DNA from: Lachnospiraceae bacterium
GTDB taxonomy: Bacteria > Bacillota > Clostridia > Lachnospirales > Anaerotignaceae
Assembly (NCBI GenBank): GCA_019422065.1
Contig: JAHZEA010000004.1
Span: 1-64,000, forward strand
Length of the DNA stretch: 64,000 nucleotides
Direction of reading: 5' to 3'
In this document: in pieces, positions 7,498 through 15,709 of the stretch
How positions within the stretch are numbered: the first letter of the stretch is position 1
Layout: every line of letters starts with the position of its first letter
The notes under the pieces: model-generated
Told to the model about the DNA's origin: nothing
The model's input: the letters and a program-made list of their open reading frames with translations, nothing else
Databases searched by the model: none
Made by a program: the position numbers and the translations under genes

Positions 7498-9276
7498 ATG
7501 AGTACAGGCACAGTAGTTAAGGTGTCAGGACCACTGGTTGTAGCTGAAGGCATGAGAGATGCCAATATGTTCGACGTTGTCAGGGTTTCTGATAAGCACC
7601 TTATTGGTGAGATAATAGAAATGCACGGTGACAAGGCCTCAATTCAGGTTTATGAGGAAACAAGTGGTCTTGGTCCGGGTGAAGAAGTTGTATCTACAGG
7701 CCGTCCTATGAGTGTTGAGCTTGGACCGGGCCTTATATCAACAATATACGATGGTATTCAGCGTCCTCTTGAAAAGCTTTATGAAGCCAGTGGAGCTAAC
7801 ATCCACAGAGGTGTTGAGGTAGCTGCTCTTGATAGAGAAAAGAAATGGTATTTTAAACCTGTTGTTAAAAAAGGCGATAAAGTACAGGGCGGCGATATTA
7901 TAGGCGTAGTACAGGAAACAGCGGTTGTTGAATGCCGTATTATGATTCCGCCTAAACTTAACGGTGTAATTAAAGAAATTAAAGAAGGCGAATTTACTGT
8001 TGAAGAAGAAATCTGCGTTGTAACAAATGAAAAAGGCGTAGATGTAACAGTTCCTATGATGCAGAAATGGCCTGTTCGTAAAGAAAGACCTTACAGAGCA
8101 AAACAGAGCCCGGATTCACTTCTTATTACAGGCCAGAGAGTTATAGATACATTCTTCCCTATTACAAAGGGTGGTGTAGCGGCTATACCTGGACCTTTCG
8201 GAAGCGGTAAAACAGTTACACAGCATCAGCTTGCTAAATGGGCAGATGCTGACATAGTTGTTTATATCGGCTGCGGTGAGCGTGGAAACGAAATGACAGA
8301 CGTTCTTTTGGAGTTCCCGGAACTTAAAGACCCACGTACAGGCGAAAGCCTTATGCAAAGAACAGTTCTTATTGCCAATACTTCCGATATGCCTGTTGCC
8401 GCACGTGAGGCTTCAATTTATACAGGTATTACAATAGCTGAGTTCTTCCGCGATATGGGTTACAGTGTAGCTCTTATGGCAGACTCTACATCACGTTGGG
8501 CAGAGGCTCTGCGTGAAATGAGCGGTCGTCTTGAGGAAATGCCTGGTGAGGAAGGTTATCCGGCATACCTTGGAAGCCGTCTTGCACAGTTCTATGAAAG
8601 AGCTGGTATGGTTCATTGTTTAGGCAGTGATGAAAACAGAATGGGCTCCCTTACTGCCATAGGTGCCGTTTCACCTCCTGGTGGTGATACTTCCGAGCCT
8701 GTAAGCCAGGCAACACTTAGAATAGTTAAAGTATTCTGGGGTCTTGATTCATCATTGGCTTACAAACGTCACTTCCCGGCTATTAACTGGCTTACAAGTT
8801 ATTCGCTTTATCAGGATAAGGTAGACGCATGGGCTGATAAAAACGTAGAAGAAGACTTTGCAGAGCATAGGGCAAGAGCAATGAGACTTCTTCAGGAGGA
8901 AGCTGAGCTTCAGGAAATTGTTCAGCTGGTTGGTGTTGACTCACTTTCACACAGCGACAGACTTATACTTGAAGTAACACGCTCTATCCGTGAGGACTTC
9001 CTCCATCAGAACTCTTTCCATGAGGTAGATACTTATACATCACTTCATAAACAGTACAGAATGTTGGCCCTTATACTTAAGTTCTATGATGAGGGACTTA
9101 AGGCAGTTAAGGAAAAAGTTTCTATAAACAAAATTTCAAAGCTCCCTGTTCTTGAAAGAATAGGCCGTGCTAAATATATTGAGGAAGCTAATGTTGATAA
9201 AGAATTCGATGTTATAGAATCGGAAATCGTATCAGAGCTTGCCGAACTTATAGCAAAGGAGGCTGAGGAAGAATGA
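7498..9276 (+). CDS. ntpA: V-type ATPase catalytic subunit A
   Basis: The 592-residue catalytic subunit has an N-terminal beta barrel, the bulge domain found only in A-type subunits (about residues 110-190), and the nucleotide-binding domain with Walker A GPFGSGKT (about 232-239). Further marks are GCGERGNEMTDVL and the Walker B-like VALMADSTSRWAEALRE. Three A subunits alternate with three B subunits in the head. The start ATG 7498 sits behind GAGTGGTG, a weaker Shine-Dalgarno than its neighbours. The stop overlaps the start of ntpB by 4 bases (ATGA). Confidence 0.98.
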   Translation: MSTGTVVKVSGPLVVAEGMRDANMFDVVRVSDKHLIGEIIEMHGDKASIQVYEETSGLGPGEEVVSTGRPMSVELGPGLISTIYDGIQRPLEKLYEASGANIHRGVEVAALDREKKWYFKPVVKKGDKVQGGDIIGVVQETAVVECRIMIPPKLNGVIKEIKEGEFTVEEEICVVTNEKGVDVTVPMMQKWPVRKERPYRAKQSPDSLLITGQRVIDTFFPITKGGVAAIPGPFGSGKTVTQHQLAKWADADIVVYIGCGERGNEMTDVLLEFPELKDPRTGESLMQRTVLIANTSDMPVAAREASIYTGITIAEFFRDMGYSVALMADSTSRWAEALREMSGRLEEMPGEEGYPAYLGSRLAQFYERAGMVHCLGSDENRMGSLTAIGAVSPPGGDTSEPVSQATLRIVKVFWGLDSSLAYKRHFPAINWLTSYSLYQDKVDAWADKNVEEDFAEHRARAMRLLQEEAELQEIVQLVGVDSLSHSDRLILEVTRSIREDFLHQNSFHEVDTYTSLHKQYRMLALILKFYDEGLKAVKEKVSINKISKLPVLERIGRAKYIEEANVDKEFDVIESEIVSELAELIAKEAEEE

Positions 9277-10646
9277 TAAAAGAATATAGGTCTATTCAGG
9301 AAATAGCCGGCCCCCTTATGCTTATAAGCGGAGTTGAAGGTGTTAAATACGACGAGCTTGGCGAAATTGAGCTTGTTAACGGCGAAATTAGAAGATGTAA
9401 AGTTCTTGAGGTAAACGGTGACACAGCACTTGTTCAGCTTTTTGAAAGCTCAACAGGTATTAATATGTCAGACTCTAAAGTACGTTTCCTTGGAAAGAGC
9501 CTTGACTTTGGTGTATCTCCTGATATACTCGGCCGTGTATTCGATGGTATGGGTAAGCCTATAGACGGCGGCCCTGATATAATACCAGAGAAAAGACTTG
9601 ATATTAACGGTGCGCCTATTAACCCAGCCGCAAGGGATTACCCTTCTGAGTTCATTCAGACAGGTGTTTCAGCTATTGACGGACTTAATACACTGGTTAG
9701 AGGCCAGAAGCTTCCTATATTCTCAGCTTCAGGTCTTCCACATGCTAACCTTGCTGTTCAGATTGCACGTCAGGCTAAGGTTAGAGGTACAGACTCAAAA
9801 TTCGCTATTGTTTTTGCCGCTGTAGGTATAACATTTGAGGATGCTGAGTTCTTCATTAACGACTTTAGAGAAACAGGCGCTATTGACCGTTCGGTAGTAT
9901 TTGTTAACCTTGCCAATGACCCGGCTGTAGAGCGTGTTTGTACACCACGTATGGCACTTACTGCCGCTGAATATTTGGCTTTTGAACAGAACATGCACGT
10001 TCTTGTAATTATAACAGATATTACAAACTATGCTGAGGCACTTCGTGAGGTTTCAGCGGCTAAAAAAGAGGTTCCGGGCCGTCGAGGATATCCTGGTTAC
10101 CTTTATACAGACCTTGCCACAATGTATGAAAGAGCTGGTAAAAAGAGAGGCATTGACGGTTCTATTACAATGATTCCTATACTTACAATGCCTGAGGATG
10201 ATAAAACTCATCCTATCCCTGACCTTACAGGCTACATCACAGAGGGACAGATTATATTAAGCCGTGACCTTTACAAAAAAGGCCTTCAGCCGCCTATAGA
10301 TGTTCTTCCGTCACTTAGCCGACTTAAAGACAAAGGTATTGGTAAGGGCAAAACAAGAGAAGACCATGCCGATACAATGAACCAGCTTTATGCGGCTTAC
10401 TCAAGAGGTAAAGATGCTAAAGAGCTTATGGCTATTTTAGGTGAGTCAGCTCTTTCGGATATAGACCTTATTTATGCTAAGTTTGCTGATGAGTTCGAAA
10501 AGCAGTATGTTTCACAGGGATTCAGAACAGACAGAACAATAGAAGAAACTTTGGAAACAGGCTGGAAGCTTCTTGCTATGCTTCCTAAGAGTGAGCTTAA
10601 ACGTATTCGTGACGAGTACCTTGAAAAATATATGCCTGAGGAGTGA
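9273..10646 (+). CDS. ntpB: V-type ATPase regulatory subunit B
   Basis: The 457-residue non-catalytic head subunit is homologous to subunit A but lacks a Walker A loop: the matching place reads FSASGLPHANLAVQIA. The family signature EALREVSAAKKEVPGRRGYPGYLYTDLATMYERAG is intact. It completes the A3B3 hexamer together with the preceding gene, to which it is coupled by an ATGA overlap. The preceding GCAAAGGAGGCTGAGG serves as Shine-Dalgarno. Confidence 0.98.
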   Translation: MIKEYRSIQEIAGPLMLISGVEGVKYDELGEIELVNGEIRRCKVLEVNGDTALVQLFESSTGINMSDSKVRFLGKSLDFGVSPDILGRVFDGMGKPIDGGPDIIPEKRLDINGAPINPAARDYPSEFIQTGVSAIDGLNTLVRGQKLPIFSASGLPHANLAVQIARQAKVRGTDSKFAIVFAAVGITFEDAEFFINDFRETGAIDRSVVFVNLANDPAVERVCTPRMALTAAEYLAFEQNMHVLVIITDITNYAEALREVSAAKKEVPGRRGYPGYLYTDLATMYERAGKKRGIDGSITMIPILTMPEDDKTHPIPDLTGYITEGQIILSRDLYKKGLQPPIDVLPSLSRLKDKGIGKGKTREDHADTMNQLYAAYSRGKDAKELMAILGESALSDIDLIYAKFADEFEKQYVSQGFRTDRTIEETLETGWKLLAMLPKSELKRIRDEYLEKYMPEE

Positions 10647-10651
10647 TAGGT

Positions 10652-11329
10652 GTGGCTAAATTAAATGTTAATCCAACACGTATGGAAATGACACGCCTTA
10701 AAAAACAGCTTAAAACAGCCACAAGAGGCCATAAGCTCCTTAAGGATAAGCTGGATGAGCTTATGAAGCAGTTCCTTGAGATAGTTAAAGAAAACAAAAA
10801 ACTTAGGGAAGAAGCTGAAAAAGCTCTTGAGAAAGCATACAAAAGCTTTATAATAGCAAGAGCTGTTATGAGTGAGGAATATTTAGGCGAGGCTCTTATG
10901 ATGCCTAAACAGAAAATAGCCGTTGACGTTTCTAAAAAGAACGTTATGAGTGTTAATGTTCCTCAGTTCGATTTTAAGGCGGCTAACAACCATGACGATA
11001 TTTATCCTTACGGTCTTGCTTTTACATCCGGCGAACTTGATTTATCAATGGAGGCATTTTCCGAGGCTATGGAACCGCTTTTAAAACTGGCACAAAGTGA
11101 AAAAAGCGCACAGCTTATGGCACAGGAAATTGAGCGTACAAGGCGCCGTGTAAACGCCCTTGAAAACGTAATGATTCCTAACTATCAGGAAACTATTAAG
11201 TTTATTATGCAGAAGCTTGATGAAAACGAGCGTGCTTCCACAACCAGATTGATGAAGGTCAAAGACATGATAGCTAAGAAGGCTATTGAGGAAAGACGCA
11301 AAAGAGACGAAGAAGCTTTTGGCGCCTAA
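10652..11329 (+). CDS. ntpD: V-type ATPase central shaft subunit D
   Basis: The 225-residue protein folds as a long antiparallel coiled coil, the gamma-like rotor shaft inside A3B3. The start is GTG 10652, giving MAKLNVNPTRMEMTRLKKQL, the usual family N-terminus. An earlier in-frame GTG at 10643 lies inside the Shine-Dalgarno GAGGAGTG. The C-terminal RVNALENVMIPNYQETIKFI is also characteristic. It is the last gene of the operon and is followed by a strong terminator. Confidence 0.96.
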   Translation: MAKLNVNPTRMEMTRLKKQLKTATRGHKLLKDKLDELMKQFLEIVKENKKLREEAEKALEKAYKSFIIARAVMSEEYLGEALMMPKQKIAVDVSKKNVMSVNVPQFDFKAANNHDDIYPYGLAFTSGELDLSMEAFSEAMEPLLKLAQSEKSAQLMAQEIERTRRRVNALENVMIPNYQETIKFIMQKLDENERASTTRLMKVKDMIAKKAIEERRKRDEEAFGA

Positions 11330-11351
11330 GTTTTGGTTATTATGCAGTAAT

Positions 11352-11384
11352 AAAAAGCAGGATAAGATATTATCCTGCTTTTTT
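11352..11384 (+). terminator. Rho-independent terminator of the V-ATPase operon
   Basis: AAAAGCAGGATAA pairs with TTATCCTGCTTTT and runs into six T residues. Confidence 0.95.
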
Positions 11385-11562
11385 GTGTGCTGAAAAGAAT
11401 ATGCGGTAAAGATTTAATTTTAATAAAGAAGTTTTAGTTAATAAATAATTTTTTAATATAATTTGTTGAAGCTTGTGCGTTTGGTTTGTTGTTTATTATA
11501 TTTCTTATGTTATAAAACATTAAAATAAGCGGATTATAAATAACGTATGAATACATTAGTTA

Positions 11563-11591
11563 TTGTGTTGTTTTTTTAAGTGTGTTATACT
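11563..11591 (+). promoter_or_regulatory. ddh: Probable sigma-A promoter of ddh
   Basis: TTGTGT (11563-11568), a 17-base spacer, TATACT (11586-11591). The rest of the 316-base gap before ddh is AT-rich with no gene visible. Confidence 0.65.
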
Positions 11592-11645
11592 ATTTCAAAA
11601 ATTTATTTGTAAATATATAAACTAAAATATAAAGGTGGAATTTAG

Positions 11646-12632
11646 ATGAGCATTAGAATAGGTATTTTAGGTTATGGCAATTTAGGACGCGGTGTTGAAA
11701 GTGCAATTAAGCAGAACGATGATATGGAGCTTGTTGCTGTATTTACAAGAAGAAATCCTGACAGCCTTAAAATTGCTACACCTACAGCTAAAGTTTGCAG
11801 TGTTGATGATGCAGAAAAAATGGCAGATGCCATAGATGTTATGATTATCTGCGGCGGAAGTGCTACAGACCTTCCTGTGCAGACTCCAAAGTACGCTAAA
11901 TACTTTAATGTTATTGACAGCTTTGATACTCATGCAAGAATACCTGAGCATTTTAAAGCAGTTGATGATGCATGCAAGGGCAGCGGCAAAATTGGCATTA
12001 TTTCTGTTGGCTGGGACCCAGGTATGTTCTCTTTAAACAGACTTTATGCAAACTGCATTCTTCCAGACGGAAAGGACTATACTTTCTGGGGCAAAGGTGT
12101 TAGCCAAGGCCATTCAGACGCTGTAAGAAGAATTGAAGGCGTACTTGATGCTAGACAGTACACAATCCCTGTTCCTGCCGCTCTTGAAGCTGTAAGAAAT
12201 GGCGAAAATCCAGACCTTACAACAAGAGAAAAACATACAAGAGAGTGCTTTGTTGTAGCTGAGGAAGGCGCTGATAAAGCAAGAATAGAAAAAGAAATTA
12301 AAGAAATGCCTAACTATTTCTCAGATTATGACACAACAGTTCACTTTATTGATATGGAAGAAATGAAACGCAACCATTCCGGTATTCCTCACGGCGGCTT
12401 TGTTATAAGAAGCGGCAAAACAGGACATAACGGTGAGCATAAACATATTATTGAATACAGCCTTAAACTTGATTCAAACCCAGAGTTTACATCTTCTGTA
12501 CTTGTAGCTTACGCAAGAGCTGCTTACAGATTAAACAAAGAAGGTCAGACTGGCTGCAAGACTGTATTTGATATAGCACCTGCTTATCTTTCAACTTTAA
12601 GCGGTGAAGAAATAAGAGCACATCTTCTTTAA
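11646..12632 (+). CDS. ddh: meso-Diaminopimelate D-dehydrogenase
   Basis: The 328-residue NADPH enzyme interconverts meso-diaminopimelate and L-tetrahydrodipicolinate plus ammonia, a one-step route to the cell-wall and lysine precursor. The N-terminal IGILGYGNLGRGVE is the dinucleotide-binding loop. SVGWDPGMFSLNRLYANCILP, GKGVSQGHSDAVRRIEGV and the C-terminal NPEFTSSVLVAYARAAYRL are well-known family segments. Start ATG 11646 sits behind AAAGGTGG. It is a single-gene unit with its own promoter and terminator. Confidence 0.97.
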   Translation: MSIRIGILGYGNLGRGVESAIKQNDDMELVAVFTRRNPDSLKIATPTAKVCSVDDAEKMADAIDVMIICGGSATDLPVQTPKYAKYFNVIDSFDTHARIPEHFKAVDDACKGSGKIGIISVGWDPGMFSLNRLYANCILPDGKDYTFWGKGVSQGHSDAVRRIEGVLDARQYTIPVPAALEAVRNGENPDLTTREKHTRECFVVAEEGADKARIEKEIKEMPNYFSDYDTTVHFIDMEEMKRNHSGIPHGGFVIRSGKTGHNGEHKHIIEYSLKLDSNPEFTSSVLVAYARAAYRLNKEGQTGCKTVFDIAPAYLSTLSGEEIRAHLL

Positions 12633-12669
12633 TCTGTAGAATAATAAATATATATTTAAACCATAAAAA

Positions 12670-12697
12670 CCGTGGGCTTATGCCCGCGGCTTTTTTT
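12670..12697 (+). terminator. Rho-independent terminator after ddh
   Basis: CCGTGGGC-ttat-GCCCGCGG followed by C and seven T residues. Confidence 0.94.
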
Positions 12698-12744
12698 GTA
12701 ATATAACTGTATTATAGTATTAAGAAAATCGTAATATAAAGCTA

Positions 12745-12773
12745 TTCAAATTATGGATTAATTAGTATATAAT
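12745..12773 (+). promoter_or_regulatory. Sigma-A promoter of the secreted PepSY protein gene
   Basis: TTCAAA (12745-12750), 17 bases, TATAAT (12768-12773). The coding start is 42 bases downstream with AAGGAGG between. Confidence 0.7.
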
Positions 12774-12814
12774 AGTGTTGTAGATGAAATATATTTCATG
12801 CAAGGAGGGATATT

Positions 12815-14050
12815 ATGAAAAAGATTTTATGTTCTGCTTTAGCTGTATCTTTAGTAATTTCAGGAGCTGTTATTGCCAATGCCGCAGATATTATAAACAG
12901 GGAGGCACAGCTGAGGCCTGACTTTACAATAGTTATTGATGACGAGGTGAGTTATTTTAAGAGCGCAGACGGTAAGTATATATATCCTATTCTTTACAAT
13001 GATTCTACATATCTTCCTTTGCGTTCAATAGGTGAGATTATAGGTAAAAATGTTAACTGGGACGAAAGCACAAAAACTATTACTTTAAGCGGCAAAAGAG
13101 ATTCGTATAAAAACACAACAAAACCATCATCAGCAAAAATAGCTGATATTGACGTACAGGAAAGACGCGACTTTACAATAATTCTTGAAGGTGATGAATG
13201 CAATTTTAAAGACGCAAACGGAAAGGCTGTATATCCTTTGCTCTATAATGGTTCAACATACCTTCCTTTAAGAGCTATAAGCGAAATAACCGGAAATGAG
13301 GTTATTTGGGATGGAGACGACAAAGTTATAACACTTAAAGATGAAGAATCAACTGTAACGGACGCTGATACATTTGGCCCGACAGAAAATGATATAGGTC
13401 TTGAAAAAGCTAAAGAAATAGCTTTAGATGATGCCGGATATAAGGCAGCTGATGTTAAATTTACAAGAGCAGAAAAAGACTATAACAATAATAAAGATAT
13501 ATGGGTTTACGATGTTGAGTTTACAAGTGGAAAATGGGAATATGAATACGAGATTGAACTTGAAACAGGTGACATTTTAAGCCATGACAAATACTATAAT
13601 TCAGATTATGACGAAGCTGATGATAAAATAAGCATTGAAAGAGCAAGACAGATGGCTTTAGACCATGCAGGCATAAAAGGTTCAGGAGTTAAGTATATAA
13701 AAACTGAGCTTGATGGCGAAAAATACTATATTGAGTTTACACATGGCGGATATAATTACGAATATGAGATTGATGCTTATACCGGCAAAGTAATAAACTT
13801 TAAATCGGAAAAAGGAAACTCAGGCATAGGCATAGGTTCTGATAAGCCTAAATATTTAACTAACAACGAAGCTTTAGAAGCAGTGCTTAAACATGCTGGT
13901 GTTAAAATGCCGGACGCTTTTGAAGTTAAAGTAGAGCTGGACGACGGAAAATATGAAGTAGAGTTTAAAGCCGGAAGATATGAATATGAAGCGGAAGTTG
14001 ATATGTATACCGGAAATGTATTTGATTACAAAAGAGAACGTGATGATTAA
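12815..14050 (+). CDS. Secreted protein with two copper-amine-oxidase-N-like domains and three PepSY repeats
   Basis: The 411-residue product begins with a signal peptide (about residues 1-23, ending ANA). Two stalk-type domains of the copper amine oxidase N-terminal family follow (about 30-92 and 105-172); each has the pattern YPILYNDSTYLPLRSIGEI / YPLLYNGSTYLPLRAISEI. Three PepSY repeats come next (about 195-250, 268-325 and 348-408), each starting with a helix such as EKAKEIALDDAGY and ending with YEYEIDAYTGKV-like strands. PepSY domains elsewhere are proposed to inhibit proteases or act in the envelope; no enzyme domain is present. It is extracellular or wall-associated, function unknown. 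It stands alone with its own promoter and terminator. Confidence 0.85.
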   Translation: MKKILCSALAVSLVISGAVIANAADIINREAQLRPDFTIVIDDEVSYFKSADGKYIYPILYNDSTYLPLRSIGEIIGKNVNWDESTKTITLSGKRDSYKNTTKPSSAKIADIDVQERRDFTIILEGDECNFKDANGKAVYPLLYNGSTYLPLRAISEITGNEVIWDGDDKVITLKDEESTVTDADTFGPTENDIGLEKAKEIALDDAGYKAADVKFTRAEKDYNNNKDIWVYDVEFTSGKWEYEYEIELETGDILSHDKYYNSDYDEADDKISIERARQMALDHAGIKGSGVKYIKTELDGEKYYIEFTHGGYNYEYEIDAYTGKVINFKSEKGNSGIGIGSDKPKYLTNNEALEAVLKHAGVKMPDAFEVKVELDDGKYEVEFKAGRYEYEAEVDMYTGNVFDYKRERDD

Positions 14051-14094
14051 TTTAAAACATAATAATATTTATTAGGCTTTAGTTAAATAATAAT

Positions 14095-14143
14095 AAACGG
14101 TAGGTTTAAAAAGCATATTATTTGCTTTAAGCCTACCGTTTTT
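14095..14143 (+). terminator. Rho-independent terminator
   Basis: AAACGGTAGGTTTAAA at 14095-14110 pairs with TTTAAGCCTACCGTTT (one mismatch) across a 15-base loop and ends in a T-run. Confidence 0.9.
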
Positions 14144-14330
14144 ATATTTACATTATTTAAAAATTGTAGTTGATTTTAATTGTATTTTATAATGCAAATT
14201 TTTCAAAGAGCATTTTATATTTTGTTTGGTTTACAATATATAATTTTGGTGATAAAATAAGTAACGGTGTAACAGGATTATTGCTTTTTTACCAAAAAAA
14301 TGCAAATAAATCTTTAAAGGGGAAAGTATT

Positions 14331-15707
14331 GTGACCGATTTAAGGCGTAAAAACAAGTTTATACTTGTTTGGGAAATTTTAATAAACGTTTTGGGTATGA
14401 CAGCTATATTTGCTGTTATTTGGTTTTGCTTTTACCGCTATAACCTTGTTGCGGGATTTCTTTATAAAAAAGGAACTACTCTTATGTTTGGCATGTATGG
14501 AGGGTTGTATTTCTTTTTTACAAATATTTACGGGGGACATAAAATAGGATATTACCGTATATCGGAAATTATGTATTCCCAGTTTTTGGCCATGATTATG
14601 GTAAATGCCTTTGCTTATTTCCAAACATGTCTTATAGATAGGCGTTTTGTTCCGCTTATGCCTATTATTATAATGTCGATTATTGATACATTTTTTATTT
14701 TTTTCTGGAGCATTTGGTGCAATAAAAGGTTCAGAAAAAGAAATGTAGTCAGAAATATGACTGTTATATGCGAAACGGATTTATCCGAAGAACTTATTAA
14801 AAAAATGAATTTTTATGACTATAAATTTCATATTACAAAGCAGATAGGCATTAAAAGCGGTTTGGATTATATACTTAATAACTTAGACCCAAACGACGGA
14901 GTAATACTTGCTGATGTTGAAGGTGATATGAAAAAGAAAATAATTGAGTTTTGTTTTGATAACTCAATGCCGGTTTTTATAATACCCGATGTGGCAGAAA
15001 TAGTGCTTAAAAACTCATATGCTTTAAATCTTATGGACATGCCTGTTCTTGTGTGCAATAAAGGCGATCTTTCGCTTTTGGATGAGTTTGTAAAGAGGGC
15101 ATTTGACATAACGGTTTCAATATTGGCTTTAGCCGTTTTATGGCCTTTTATGCTTATAACGGCGGCGGCTATTAAACTCTACGACGGCGGTCCGGTTTTT
15201 TATAGGCAGAAAAGACTTACAATAGGCAGAAAGGAATTTTATGTATATAAATTCCGCAGTATGGTAGTTAATGCCGAAAAAGATGGTGTTGCAAGGCTGG
15301 CGCAGAAAAACGACAGCAGAATTACACCAGTTGGTAAAATAATAAGAAAAACAAGATTTGATGAAATACCACAGATATTTAATGTTCTTCAAGGTGATAT
15401 GTCAATAGTAGGGCCAAGACCGGAAAGGCCGGAAATCGTTCAGCAGTACGAAAAATATATTCCGGAGTTTAAGTACAGGCTTAAAATAAAGGCCGGCATT
15501 ACAGGCTATGCCCAAGTTTTGGGCAGGTACAATACAGACCCATATGATAAACTAATGTGGGATTTAATGTATATAGCAGGCTATTCATTTTTGTTGGATT
15601 TAAAGCTTATTATGATGACGGTTAAGGTTCTTTTTCTCCCAGAAAGTACTCAGGGAGTTAATAATAATGAAGTAACAGCGCATAGGAAGAAAAAGGGGCG
15701 TGTATAG
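14331..15707 (+). CDS. Polyprenyl-phosphate sugar-1-phosphate transferase (surface polysaccharide initiation)
   Basis: The 458-residue membrane enzyme should transfer a sugar phosphate from a nucleotide sugar to undecaprenyl phosphate, the first step of a capsule, exopolysaccharide or glycoprotein glycan. The N-terminal ~130 residues hold about four membrane helices, a CoA-binding-like soluble region follows, and another helix comes near residue 255. The C-terminal bacterial sugar transferase domain has FYRQKRLTIGRKEFYVYKFRSM, KTRFDEIPQ and GDMSIVGPRPE. The start is GTG 14331 behind AAAGGGGAAAG. The ligase-like gene begins 2 bases after its stop. The sugar cannot be read from sequence. Confidence 0.92.
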   Translation: MTDLRRKNKFILVWEILINVLGMTAIFAVIWFCFYRYNLVAGFLYKKGTTLMFGMYGGLYFFFTNIYGGHKIGYYRISEIMYSQFLAMIMVNAFAYFQTCLIDRRFVPLMPIIIMSIIDTFFIFFWSIWCNKRFRKRNVVRNMTVICETDLSEELIKKMNFYDYKFHITKQIGIKSGLDYILNNLDPNDGVILADVEGDMKKKIIEFCFDNSMPVFIIPDVAEIVLKNSYALNLMDMPVLVCNKGDLSLLDEFVKRAFDITVSILALAVLWPFMLITAAAIKLYDGGPVFYRQKRLTIGRKEFYVYKFRSMVVNAEKDGVARLAQKNDSRITPVGKIIRKTRFDEIPQIFNVLQGDMSIVGPRPERPEIVQQYEKYIPEFKYRLKIKAGITGYAQVLGRYNTDPYDKLMWDLMYIAGYSFLLDLKLIMMTVKVLFLPESTQGVNNNEVTAHRKKKGRV

Positions 15708-15709
15708 AT

